Shown here one piece after another: positions 8,140 through 15,287 of a DNA stretch of 57,327 bases. Under the pieces are notes generated by a model. It was given only the letters and a program-made list of their open reading frames with translations, did no database searches and was not told the DNA's origin. Position 1 is the first letter of the stretch. Each line of letters starts with the position of its first letter. The position numbers were made by a program, and so were the translations under genes. The DNA is from Ruminococcaceae bacterium UBA3818. Its GTDB lineage: Bacteria > Bacillota > Clostridia > Oscillospirales > Ruminococcaceae. The DNA lies in contig DFDW01000011.1 in NCBI GenBank assembly GCA_002369315.1, positions 1 to 57,327 on the forward strand. The letters run 5' to 3'.

Positions 8140-9228
8140 CTATTTGGATTTTTTATAGAAGGGGAGCGGTACGACCTCGGCGGCAATTTTCCGGCCGCGA
8201 ACATCGATTTCTACCGAAGTTCCCACCGCGCTGTGCGCAAGATCTACCAAAGCCATGGCAATCGCATATCCCAGGAAGGGGCAGTGAGTGCCGGAAGTGG
8301 TGTGGCCGATTTTTTGCCCGTCGGCATAAACATCGCAGTGCTCACGGGCAATACCGCGGCCGGTGATTTTAAGGCCGACGCGGGCACGCTGCGGATCGCC
8401 TTTTTCCTCCAGGCCTTTTTTGCCGATGAAATCCGGTTTCGCCATTTTTACATAGCTGCCCAGCCCGGTTTCGACCGGCGTGATGGTTTCGTCCATCTCA
8501 TGCCCGTACAAAGGCATGGCTGCTTCCAGACGAAGGGTATCGCGGGCTCCGAGTCCGCAGGGGATAAGGCCATCCTCTTTTCCGGCCTCCAGCAGCGCGT
8601 TCCACAGTTTCGGCGCATCGGCGGGGTCGCAGTAGCACTCATAACCATTTTCACCGGTATAGCCGGTGGTGGAAACGATGCAGGAAATGCCGTCTACCAG
8701 GATGGGGTCTTTAAAGGTATAGAATTTGGTGGGCAGCTCCTGATCGCCGGTGAGCTTGGACAGGATCTTGGCGGAAGCGGGTCCCTGCAGAGCAATCTGC
8801 GCTACCCGGTCGGAAATATCCTCCAATGTTACGTCACCGGACAGGTGAGCTTTCATCCACTCCACGTCTTTGTGGCGGTTGGAGGCGTTGACCACTACCA
8901 GGTATTTTTCCTGATTGTATCGGTAGACGATCAAATCGTCCACCACGCCGCCGTCTTCGTAGCACATAGGGCTGTAGCGGACTTTCCCGTCGGTCATGCT
9001 GGTAAAGTCGTTGGTAAACAGGTTCTGGATATTGGCAAAAGCGTCGGGACCTGTAATCATTACCTCACCCATGTGGGAAACGTCAAACAGGCCCGCCTGG
9101 GACCGGACAGCCATATGCTCCGCGATCACGCCGGTGGGATACTGCACCGGAAGAAGGTATCCGGCAAAAGGAACGATCTTTCCGCCGCAGGCAACATGGC
9201 AGTCGTATAATGGGGTTTTCATCTCCAC
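8140..9228 (-). CDS. gcvT: Glycine cleavage system T protein (aminomethyltransferase)
   Basis: Transfers the methylene group from aminomethyl-lipoyl-GcvH to tetrahydrofolate and releases ammonia. About 362 residues, the standard length. Motifs include PLYDCHVACGGKIVPFAGY, LFDVSHMGE, the folate-site region YSPMCYEDGGVVDDLIVYR, GYTGENGYE and GLGARDTLRLEAAM. I placed the start at GTG 9228: AAAGGAG is nine bases upstream. A longer frame to 9390 runs through the riboswitch and its terminator and cannot be coding. First gene of the gcv operon. Confidence 0.96.
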   Translation of the reverse strand: MEMKTPLYDCHVACGGKIVPFAGYLLPVQYPTGVIAEHMAVRSQAGLFDVSHMGEVMITGPDAFANIQNLFTNDFTSMTDGKVRYSPMCYEDGGVVDDLIVYRYNQEKYLVVVNASNRHKDVEWMKAHLSGDVTLEDISDRVAQIALQGPASAKILSKLTGDQELPTKFYTFKDPILVDGISCIVSTTGYTGENGYECYCDPADAPKLWNALLEAGKEDGLIPCGLGARDTLRLEAAMPLYGHEMDETITPVETGLGSYVKMAKPDFIGKKGLEEKGDPQRARVGLKITGRGIAREHCDVYADGQKIGHTTSGTHCPFLGYAIAMALVDLAHSAVGTSVEIDVRGRKIAAEVVPLPFYKKSK

Positions 9229-9280
9229 TGTAAAACACTCCTTTCGAAAATAAAAAGCATGACATTGATAAATAATTCGC

Positions 9281-9320
9281 AAAAAACAAAAAACGTGTGA
9301 AAGCAAAAAGCTTCCACACG
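9281..9320 (-). terminator. Glycine-riboswitch expression-platform terminator
   Basis: Stem CGTGTGGAAGC / GCTTTCACACG with a four-to-five base loop, then TTTTTTGTTTTTT on the minus strand. It directly follows the second aptamer and overlaps its closing region, so glycine binding probably disrupts it and turns the operon on, as in Bacillus gcvT leaders. Confidence 0.9.
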
Positions 9321-9490
9321 TCCCTGTCTTGGTGCCCAAAAGATTCCTTCCGCTTGTTCTGAAAAAAGAGAAGTTGCTTTTTCGGCGCATTGCTGCTTTC
9401 CAGAGGTCCGTCCGAACCCGGTCCTTTTGCCTGAGAGTATTTCCGCTTTTACCCCTTCGGCGCTATATTGCATAGTCTCTCCCGGGTTCT
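9314..9490 (-). promoter_or_regulatory. Tandem glycine riboswitch upstream of gcvT
   Basis: Aptamer 1 (about 9414-9490) is closed by GAACCCGG / CCGGGTTC and carries the conserved GGGAGAGAC, GCGCCGAAGGGG and CTCTCAGGCAAAAGGAC blocks. Aptamer 2 (about 9316-9408) begins CTCTGGAAAG, has GCGCCGAAAAAGC and ends TTTTGGGCACCAAGACAG; it is recognisable but more divergent. The linker CGGACGGAC between them is short, as in known tandem glycine riboswitches. Glycine should promote read-through into the glycine-degrading operon. Confidence 0.93.
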
Positions 9491-9523
9491 TCAACCGAAC
9501 GAATTATTTTGATTTCTATCTGC

Positions 9524-9552
9524 AGTATAGCTGAAAAAGGAGGTGCTGTCAA
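9524..9552 (-). promoter_or_regulatory. Sigma-A promoter of the gcv operon
   Basis: On the minus strand TTGACA (9552-9547) and TATACT (9529-9524) are separated by exactly 17 bases. Transcription would start about 30 bases before the first glycine aptamer. The match is near perfect. Confidence 0.88.
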
Positions 9553-9578
9553 ACGAAAATTTGTCATTTTTTGCGCAG

Positions 9579-9607
9579 TTGCCAAGAACAGGCAAATCAG
9601 ATAGAAT
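9579..9607 (+). promoter_or_regulatory. Sigma-A promoter of the TRIC-type channel gene
   Basis: TTGCCA (9579-9584) and TAGAAT (9602-9607) with 17-base spacing, about 30 bases before the start codon. It points away from the gcv promoter, only about 27 bases from that promoter's -35 box. Confidence 0.7.
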
Positions 9608-9635
9608 AGTAGCAGGTAAGATAGGGGTGTGTGCG

Positions 9636-10301
9636 ATGGAGTTTACAGATATAATTGTTTTTTTGGTGGAAATCATAGGTACGATCGCCTTTGCATTGTC
9701 CGGCGCAGTGATGGCGGTGCAGCGGCGTATGGATATTTTCGGCGTGCTGGTCTTAGGCGTCTGCACAGCGGTGGGCGGCGGTATTGTCCGGGATGTGCTG
9801 TTGGGGATCACGCCTCCCAATACGTTTCGAAATCCTGTATATGCGCTGGTGGCTGCCCTGGCTTCGATCCTGATTTTCTTTGTGGGGAAAAGCGAGCCGG
9901 AGATCATTATCAGCAATCGGATTCAAAACCTTTCCCTGTTTAATTTTCTGGATGCCATGGGCCTGGGTATTTTTACGGTAATCGGTATTAACACGGCAAT
10001 CAACGCCGGATTTGGCGACAACGCGTTTTTGCAGATTTTTGTGGGCGTGACCACCGGCGTTGGCGGCGGAATCCTGCGGGACATGCTGGCGGGAGAAACG
10101 CCGACGGTGCTTCGCAAGCATGTTTATGCGTCAGCGGCATTTGTTGGCGCGGTGCTGTACGCCTGTTCCTATCCGTTTATCAACCATTGGATCGCTATGC
10201 TGCTGGGCGCCGCTGTCGTGGTGATCATCCGAATGCTGGCGGCCCGCTATTTGTGGAACCTGCCGGTGGCGATCCCGAAAGATTGGCCGCCGAAAGAATG
10301 A
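9636..10301 (+). CDS. TRIC/YadS-type cation channel family protein
   Basis: About 221 residues with seven hydrophobic spans and two internal repeats, each holding the family signature: GGGIVRDVLLG in the first and GGGILRDMLAG in the second. This matches the prokaryotic trimeric intracellular cation (TRIC, formerly UPF0126) channels, proposed to conduct K+ or other monovalent cations. I chose ATG 9636 with AGGGG eight bases upstream; the longer frame from 9543 overlaps its own promoter and the divergent gcv promoter. Bacterial physiological role is uncertain. Confidence 0.9.
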   Translation: MEFTDIIVFLVEIIGTIAFALSGAVMAVQRRMDIFGVLVLGVCTAVGGGIVRDVLLGITPPNTFRNPVYALVAALASILIFFVGKSEPEIIISNRIQNLSLFNFLDAMGLGIFTVIGINTAINAGFGDNAFLQIFVGVTTGVGGGILRDMLAGETPTVLRKHVYASAAFVGAVLYACSYPFINHWIAMLLGAAVVVIIRMLAARYLWNLPVAIPKDWPPKE

Positions 10302-10611
10302 GTAGAGTTCTGGTTGAAACGGAAAATGACATGCTGCGAAAATCATTGAATTTTGGGAAATGTTGAAGGAAAACAGGTGAAAAACAAGCGCCTTTTTGCG
10401 GGTTTTGCATGCATGTGGAAAAGGAAAGCTTTGTGGAAAATGACCATTACATTTCGATGAAAAATGTGCTAAGATTTTGATTGAAATCAACGTGTAGTTT
10501 GCTTTGCGGAACGTAAGTCCAGTTGAAGCAAACTACTTTTTTATATCGCCGCGCGATGGTCGGCAGAAAAGTAAGGGAACCTGACAGCGAGGCCCGATGG
10601 GGGACATTAAA
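10302..10611. other. 310-base intergenic region between TRIC gene and small Cys protein
   Basis: No convincing gene. It is AT-rich and holds one strong hairpin with a T run (10494-10542), listed separately. No promoter matching the consensus well was seen by eye, although the carD-side genes need one downstream of the hairpin unless they are read through. Confidence 0.6.
10494..10542 (+). terminator. Terminator-like hairpin with long loop
   Basis: GTAGTTTGCTT (10494-10504) pairs perfectly with AAGCAAACTAC (10526-10536), followed by TTTTTT. The loop is 21 bases, longer than usual. It either terminates the TRIC transcript about 190 bases after its stop or acts as an attenuator ahead of the following gene. 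Confidence 0.75.
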
Positions 10612-10899
10612 ATGAAAATGGGGGAAAATTTTATTCCGGTTTTTTCGGAAAGCAACCGGAAAATGCTGGACATGCCGGATTGCATTTATCTGACAGAACG
10701 CTGCAGATGCGGGATTTTGAATGTAAAAGAGTGCTTGCGGGACCAATGTACTTTTTTACAAAGCAGAAGAAAGCGGGAGGAATCCCAGCTGCAGTGGCGT
10801 AGCCGGTTGAACAGGATGGGGGAGGAACAACAGGCGAAAATCGCGGCCGTTTACTATGGAGGCAAAACGCCGTGGAAAGATCCAGGCGGAAAGGAGTGA
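10612..10899 (+). CDS. Small conserved-looking Cys-containing protein, function unknown
   Basis: 95 residues, not recognised. A four-cysteine cluster CRCG-x7-C-x4-C (about residues 29-43) could bind a metal; the rest is charged and helical with an Arg/Glu/Gln-rich centre. Start ATG 10612 is preceded by GGGGGA at a good distance; an upstream ATG at 10597 overlaps that site. The stop is eight bases before the carD start and carD's ribosome site lies inside its 3' end, so it is probably the first gene of a carD operon. Metal binding is inference only. Confidence 0.7.
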   Translation: MKMGENFIPVFSESNRKMLDMPDCIYLTERCRCGILNVKECLRDQCTFLQSRRKREESQLQWRSRLNRMGEEQQAKIAAVYYGGKTPWKDPGGKE

Positions 10900-10907
10900 T
10901 TATCACA

Positions 10908-11453
10908 ATGAAGCAGTATCAACCGGGCGATACAGTGCTGTACGGCGTCCACGGGATTTGCAAAGTCGAAGAGAAAGACTTTCGGGATTTCGGTGGACAG
11001 AAGAAAGAATATTATGTGCTAAAGCCGGTATACGCACCGGATTCCACCTTTTTTGTGCCGGTGGATAATGAAGAATTAGTCGATAAAATGCGGCGGATTT
11101 TGTCAGGCGGAGAAATCAAGCGGCTGATTCAGGAAATGCCAGACCAAAATTCCTGCTGGATCGAAGAAGAACAGGCGCGAAAAGAGCGATATCAGCAAAT
11201 TCTTTCCGGCGGCGACAGGACAGAACTCATCAAAATGATAAAAGCGCTTTATTTTCACAAGAAAGAGCAGCAAAAAAATGGGAAAAGGCTGCATATCCAT
11301 GACGAACGTTTTATGAAAGATGCGGAAAATATGCTGTATGAGGAATTCGCATATGTGCTGAAAATCCGGAAAGAGCAGGTTTTGCCGTTTATTATGGAAC
11401 AGGTCCAAATAGAGGAAAAACAGAATTTCCCGGCTGCGGAAAACGCCGATTAA
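10908..11453 (+). CDS. CarD-family transcriptional regulator
   Basis: 181 residues. The N-terminal CarD/TRCF RNA polymerase-interacting domain is clear: QPGDTVLYGVHGICKVEE, then YYVLKPVYAPDSTFFVPVDN. The C-terminal part is helical and charged, as expected for the DNA-contacting domain. CarD proteins bind the RNA polymerase beta subunit and alter open-complex stability. I chose ATG 10908 with AAAGGAG 11 bases upstream rather than the longer frame from 10872. It precedes ispD-ispF, an arrangement common in Clostridia, but is separated from them by a terminator. Confidence 0.92.
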   Translation: MKQYQPGDTVLYGVHGICKVEEKDFRDFGGQKKEYYVLKPVYAPDSTFFVPVDNEELVDKMRRILSGGEIKRLIQEMPDQNSCWIEEEQARKERYQQILSGGDRTELIKMIKALYFHKKEQQKNGKRLHIHDERFMKDAENMLYEEFAYVLKIRKEQVLPFIMEQVQIEEKQNFPAAENAD

Positions 11454-11458
11454 AAAAG

Positions 11459-11488
11459 AGCTGACGATTTTCGGTCGTCAGCTTTTTT
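11459..11488 (+). terminator. Intrinsic terminator after carD
   Basis: AGCTGACGA pairs with TCGTCAGCT across a short loop, followed by TTTTTT, six bases after the carD stop. Confidence 0.9.
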
Positions 11489-11748
11489 ATTGCCTTTTTC
11501 CATTGTTTTGGAAAATCATATCCGGCGTAAATTTTAGAAAACGCTTTTCTTTCCAAAAAGACAAAGGTATGTTAAAATAAAAAAGATTTCTGCTGTTTTA
11601 ACCGCGTTTTACCGGAAATCCACATTTTGCCGCAGCGAACAGCACGAGCTTTCCGGTTTTGAAGCCGCGGATAAATGAGATGACAAAGTTGTACTACGCA
11701 TCCTTGCATGGGAATCGCAAAATATAAAACGTACCAGGGGGGACCGAT

Positions 11749-12483
11749 ATGTTTGGCAAATGGAAAAAAAAGATAGAAACGCCTGATACCTCTGCCGTAG
11801 TGGTTGCCGCGGGAAGCTCCTCCAGAATGGGAGGGATGGATAAACAGCTGGCTTTGCTGGATGATGTGCCGGTTTTGATCCACAGTCTTCAAAGGCTGGA
11901 TAGCTGCCCGTCCGTCAGGGAAATCATCGTGGTGACCCGGGAGGAATCTATACCGCTTTTGCATCAGATGATTGCCGATTTCAGGATACAAAAGGTGAGG
12001 TCTATCGTTGCCGGAGGCTCCACCAGGCAGCAGTCGGTGCGCAACGGATTTTGTCAGGTCAGCGAAGACAGCCGGCTTGTGGCGATTCACGACGGCGCCA
12101 GACCGCTGGTCCGACCCGAGGATGTGGAAGCCTGTATTTCGGCAGCCAGAGCGTCGGGCGCGTCGACCCTTGGCGTGCCGGTGAAGGACACCATCAAGCA
12201 GATTGATGCTTCGGGCAAAATTCTGTCGACGCCGGACCGAAGCAGTTTGTATGCGGCGCAAACGCCTCAGGTCTTTTCGGCCGAATCCTACCGCCTTGCC
12301 GTAAAAAAGGCGGATGCCGCGGGGCGGGATTTTACGGATGACTGCCAACTGCTGGAATATGCCGGCGTGCCGGTCCAGATGGTGAAAGGCTCTTATGATA
12401 ACATCAAAATAACCACGCCGGAAGACTTGGCCGCCGCCGCTGCTTTTCTGGCGTATCAAAAGGAAAGAGGGGAAAGCGAATGA
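11749..12483 (+). CDS. ispD: 2-C-methyl-D-erythritol 4-phosphate cytidylyltransferase
   Basis: Third enzyme of the MEP isoprenoid pathway: MEP + CTP to CDP-methylerythritol. 244 residues. The CTP-binding loop VVAAGSSSRMGGMDKQ is at about 17-32 and IHDGARPLV at about 114-122; VPVKDTIK and ITTPEDL are also typical. A short basic N-terminal extension (FGKWKKKIE) precedes the domain. GGGGGG lies before the ATG. The stop overlaps ispF as ATGA, so the two are coupled. Confidence 0.96.
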   Translation: MFGKWKKKIETPDTSAVVVAAGSSSRMGGMDKQLALLDDVPVLIHSLQRLDSCPSVREIIVVTREESIPLLHQMIADFRIQKVRSIVAGGSTRQQSVRNGFCQVSEDSRLVAIHDGARPLVRPEDVEACISAARASGASTLGVPVKDTIKQIDASGKILSTPDRSSLYAAQTPQVFSAESYRLAVKKADAAGRDFTDDCQLLEYAGVPVQMVKGSYDNIKITTPEDLAAAAAFLAYQKERGESE

Positions 12484-12980
12484 CGCTGCGAATCGGACAC
12501 GGCTATGATGTGCACCGTTTTGCCTTAGGACGAAAATGTATCATCGGCGGAGTAGAGATCCCTTTTGACATGGGCCTTTTGGGACACTCTGACGCAGACG
12601 TGCTTTTACATGCCATCGCAGACGCGCTTTTGGGCGCCGCGGCGCTGGGGGATATCGGAAAGCATTTTCCAGATACCGATCCGACTTATGCCGGGGCAGA
12701 CAGTCTAAAGCTGCTGGAGCAGGTTGTCCGGCTGCTGGAAAAAGAAAACTACCGGGTGGGGAATATCGACAGCACGGTAATTGCCCAACGCCCCAAACTC
12801 GCTCCCTATATCAGCCAGATGCGGGAGAAGATAGCGCGTGCCTGCCAGGTTGAGATCGGCGCCGTCAGCGTTAAAGCGACGACGGAGGAGGGGATGGGCT
12901 TTACCGGAAATTTAGAGGGTGTGGCGGCCCACGCCGTTTGTTTGCTGGAAAAAGACGGAAAGAAATCCATGGCTTTTTGA
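12480..12980 (+). CDS. ispF: 2-C-methyl-D-erythritol 2,4-cyclodiphosphate synthase
   Basis: Makes the cyclodiphosphate from CDP-ME 2-phosphate, with a divalent metal. 166 residues, normal. Metal ligands are in RIGHGYDVHRF (Asp9, His11) and the GHSDADVLLHAIADALLGA segment; DIGKHFPDTDP, the RPKLAPYI loop and VKATTEEGMGFTG are intact. It is coupled to ispD by a four-base overlap. IspE is not in the window. Confidence 0.97.
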   Translation: MTLRIGHGYDVHRFALGRKCIIGGVEIPFDMGLLGHSDADVLLHAIADALLGAAALGDIGKHFPDTDPTYAGADSLKLLEQVVRLLEKENYRVGNIDSTVIAQRPKLAPYISQMREKIARACQVEIGAVSVKATTEEGMGFTGNLEGVAAHAVCLLEKDGKKSMAF

Positions 12981-13006
12981 AAAATCACGCTTTTTGAAAA
13001 ACGCCA

Positions 13007-13034
13007 TTGAATTCATTGCAGGATGTGGTAAAAT
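13007..13034 (+). promoter_or_regulatory. Possible sigma-A promoter for cdaA-cdaR
   Basis: TTGAAT (13007-13012) and TAAAAT (13029-13034) with 16-base spacing, about 45 bases before cdaA. The match is moderate. Confidence 0.45.
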
Positions 13035-13079
13035 AAAAATATATCCACACGCAATTTTAACGAGGTGGGAGGGGACTGC

Positions 13080-13940
13080 ATGATTAGCTTTTCCGATGCA
13101 TGGCTTAATTTGGTAAATGTCGTCAAAAGCTTTCGGCCGACTGACGTTTTGGATATTTTAATTACCTCCTTTTTGGTTTATAAATTGATTACCTGGGCAA
13201 AGGTCACCCGGACCGGACAGCTGGTCAAAGGGTTGCTGGCATTGATTGTCGCTTACTTTTTGGCGGACTGGATGCAGCTTCAGACTATGAAATACGCGAT
13301 GCAGTATCTTTTTAGCAACGGCCTGATTCTGCTGGCGGTTATTTTTCAGCCGGAACTGCGCACAGCTCTGGAGCGGGTTGGCCGCAGCCGGATTTCCCAG
13401 CTGGAATTGTTTTCGCATCAGGAAGAAAAGTCGGCGGATCAACAGTGGAGAGCGGCTATTTCGGCGATTTGCGAAGCGGCGCCTGTCCTTTCCAGGCAGA
13501 AAACCGGCGCGCTTATGGTCATTGAAAGAAAGTCTCGCTTGGGTGAGATTATCAAAACCGGTACGATTATCGATTCCGTTCCCAGCATGGAATTGATCGG
13601 AAACATCTTTTTCCACAATTCCCCCCTGCACGACGGCGCCATGATCCTGCGGGACGGAAAATTGTATGCGGCCGGCTGTTTTTTACCGCTTTCGGACAAT
13701 TATGACATCAGTAAACAGCTGGGGACCCGGCATCGTGCGGCGTTGGGCATGAGCGAAAATTCAGACGCGCTCGTCATTGTTGTTTCCGAGGAGAACGGCG
13801 TGATTTCGGTGGCACTGGAGGGGAAACTCACCCGGGGATATGACGCGGAAATGCTGCGCGAACTTTTGGAAAAAACACTTCTGCCTGAAAAAAAGTCAGA
13901 AGATAAAAAGCCTGGATTCTGGAGGGCGATTACAAAATGA
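13080..13940 (+). CDS. cdaA: Membrane diadenylate cyclase CdaA
   Basis: Makes c-di-AMP from two ATP at the membrane. 286 residues: N-terminal hydrophobic segments (about 22-40, 48-65, 78-91), then the DAC domain with DGA at 185-187 (LHDGAMIL) and GTRHRAALG at about 215-223, both catalytic motifs intact. ATG 13080 has GGGAGGGG upstream; the frame from GTG 13065 would start inside that site. It overlaps cdaR by four bases. In many Firmicutes glmM follows cdaR; here it does not. Confidence 0.97.
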   Translation: MISFSDAWLNLVNVVKSFRPTDVLDILITSFLVYKLITWAKVTRTGQLVKGLLALIVAYFLADWMQLQTMKYAMQYLFSNGLILLAVIFQPELRTALERVGRSRISQLELFSHQEEKSADQQWRAAISAICEAAPVLSRQKTGALMVIERKSRLGEIIKTGTIIDSVPSMELIGNIFFHNSPLHDGAMILRDGKLYAAGCFLPLSDNYDISKQLGTRHRAALGMSENSDALVIVVSEENGVISVALEGKLTRGYDAEMLRELLEKTLLPEKKSEDKKPGFWRAITK

Positions 13941-15202
13941 AAATTCCGAAAATCCGTCTGGATTCCCTTTGGCAGAACAATACCTTTTTTAAAGTCGTTT
14001 CGGTCCTTATCGCCTGCATTATCTGGGTAGTGGTGGCGATGAATATGAAAACGGATATTCCCCGGGCCATCAAAGAAGTTCCGGTTACCACGGATAATCA
14101 GACTTCCTTTATTTCAAAAATGGGGCTTACGGTTATCGGGGATGAAAGCCTGTTTGTGGACGTGACCATCGAGGGACAGCGCCTGGTCGTTGGCAGCATC
14201 AAGCCGGAAGACATCTCTGTCTCGGTAGACCTCAGCTCGGTCAATGGGTCGGGAAGTTTTTCTTTGCCTTTGGTGGCGGAAAATGTTTCGGGCAAAAACT
14301 TTACTATTTCCTCAATTTCTCCGTCTACGGTGAATCTGAAATTCGACCGGATGGTCACCAAAAAATTTAATGTGGATTTGGAAATGGAAGGTCTTACCGT
14401 TCCGGAGGAAGGGTATTTGATGGAGGAAGCGGTCGTCAACCCGACTCAAATATCGATCACGGGGCCGGATACGGATATCGCCAAAATCGCAAAATGTGTG
14501 GCTTTCGTGAATTATGAGGGGAACCTGACCAAAACGACGACATTCACTTCGGATATTGTTCTGCTGGACAAAGACGGCCATGAAATTGATGCTTCCATGC
14601 TGACGATGGATGTGAAGCAGGCGGAAGTAGTCGTGCCGATCTTAAAAACAGTCGATCTGCCGGTTACGGTTTCGTTTTTGAATGCGCCGGCAAATCTGAA
14701 TCTGGACACTTTAAAATATACGATTTCCAACAAAACTATCACAGTGGCGGGACCGGTGGATGAGATCGGAAAGCACAGTGAGATCGTTTTGGGGTATATT
14801 GATTTTAAATCGCTGGATCTCGATAGCAGTTTTACCTTTGATGTAGAATTGCCCGAAGAATTTACCAATGTCGCCCATACGGAAACGGTTACGGTCACGT
14901 TTGACTGGACGGATATGGTGGAAAAAGAATTTACCATAACCAATCTTTCGCTGATGAATATCCCAACGGATTATACTGCGAAGCTGCTTACAAACAAGAT
15001 CACAAAGGTCAAGGTCATCGGCCCGGCGCAGGTGCTGGAAAGCATGACGTCGGACGATTTGGTGGCACAGATCGATTTGAGTAAACGAGCGGTGGAAACC
15101 GGGCAGTTTAAAACAGCGGTGACGATTTCAGCGCCGACGAAAAATCTTGTTTGGACCGTAGGAGACTATACGGCAGTTGTGGTCGTCAGCGAAAAAGAAT
15201 GA
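13937..15202 (+). CDS. cdaR: YbbR-domain protein CdaR, regulator of CdaA
   Basis: 421 residues. An N-terminal membrane anchor (about 14-34, FFKVVSVLIACIIWVVVAM) is followed by extracytoplasmic beta-rich repeats of the YbbR type, about four of them, with the recurring pattern ITITGPxxxI seen in ISITGPDTDIAKI, ITVAGPVDEIGKH and VKVIGPAQVLESM. YbbR/CdaR proteins bind and modulate CdaA. It is translationally coupled to cdaA (ATGA overlap) and ends in a terminator. Confidence 0.93.
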   Translation: MKIPKIRLDSLWQNNTFFKVVSVLIACIIWVVVAMNMKTDIPRAIKEVPVTTDNQTSFISKMGLTVIGDESLFVDVTIEGQRLVVGSIKPEDISVSVDLSSVNGSGSFSLPLVAENVSGKNFTISSISPSTVNLKFDRMVTKKFNVDLEMEGLTVPEEGYLMEEAVVNPTQISITGPDTDIAKIAKCVAFVNYEGNLTKTTTFTSDIVLLDKDGHEIDASMLTMDVKQAEVVVPILKTVDLPVTVSFLNAPANLNLDTLKYTISNKTITVAGPVDEIGKHSEIVLGYIDFKSLDLDSSFTFDVELPEEFTNVAHTETVTVTFDWTDMVEKEFTITNLSLMNIPTDYTAKLLTNKITKVKVIGPAQVLESMTSDDLVAQIDLSKRAVETGQFKTAVTISAPTKNLVWTVGDYTAVVVVSEKE

Positions 15203-15235
15203 CCGCGCTGGAATGAAATTGGATGTAATGCAAGA

Positions 15236-15265
15236 CCGTCTGGACCCACCGTTCAGACGGTTTCT
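15236..15265 (+). terminator. Intrinsic terminator after cdaR
   Basis: CCGTCTG pairs with CAGACGG across an 11-base loop, followed by TTTCTTT. It lies between cdaR and the next gene. Confidence 0.75.
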
Positions 15266-15287
15266 TTGTGAAAAAGGGGAGATGCTC

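Noticed and set aside
8140..9390. Longer gcvT with an N-terminal extension
   Set aside because: The extension runs through the glycine riboswitch and its terminator; a ribosome site selects GTG 9228.
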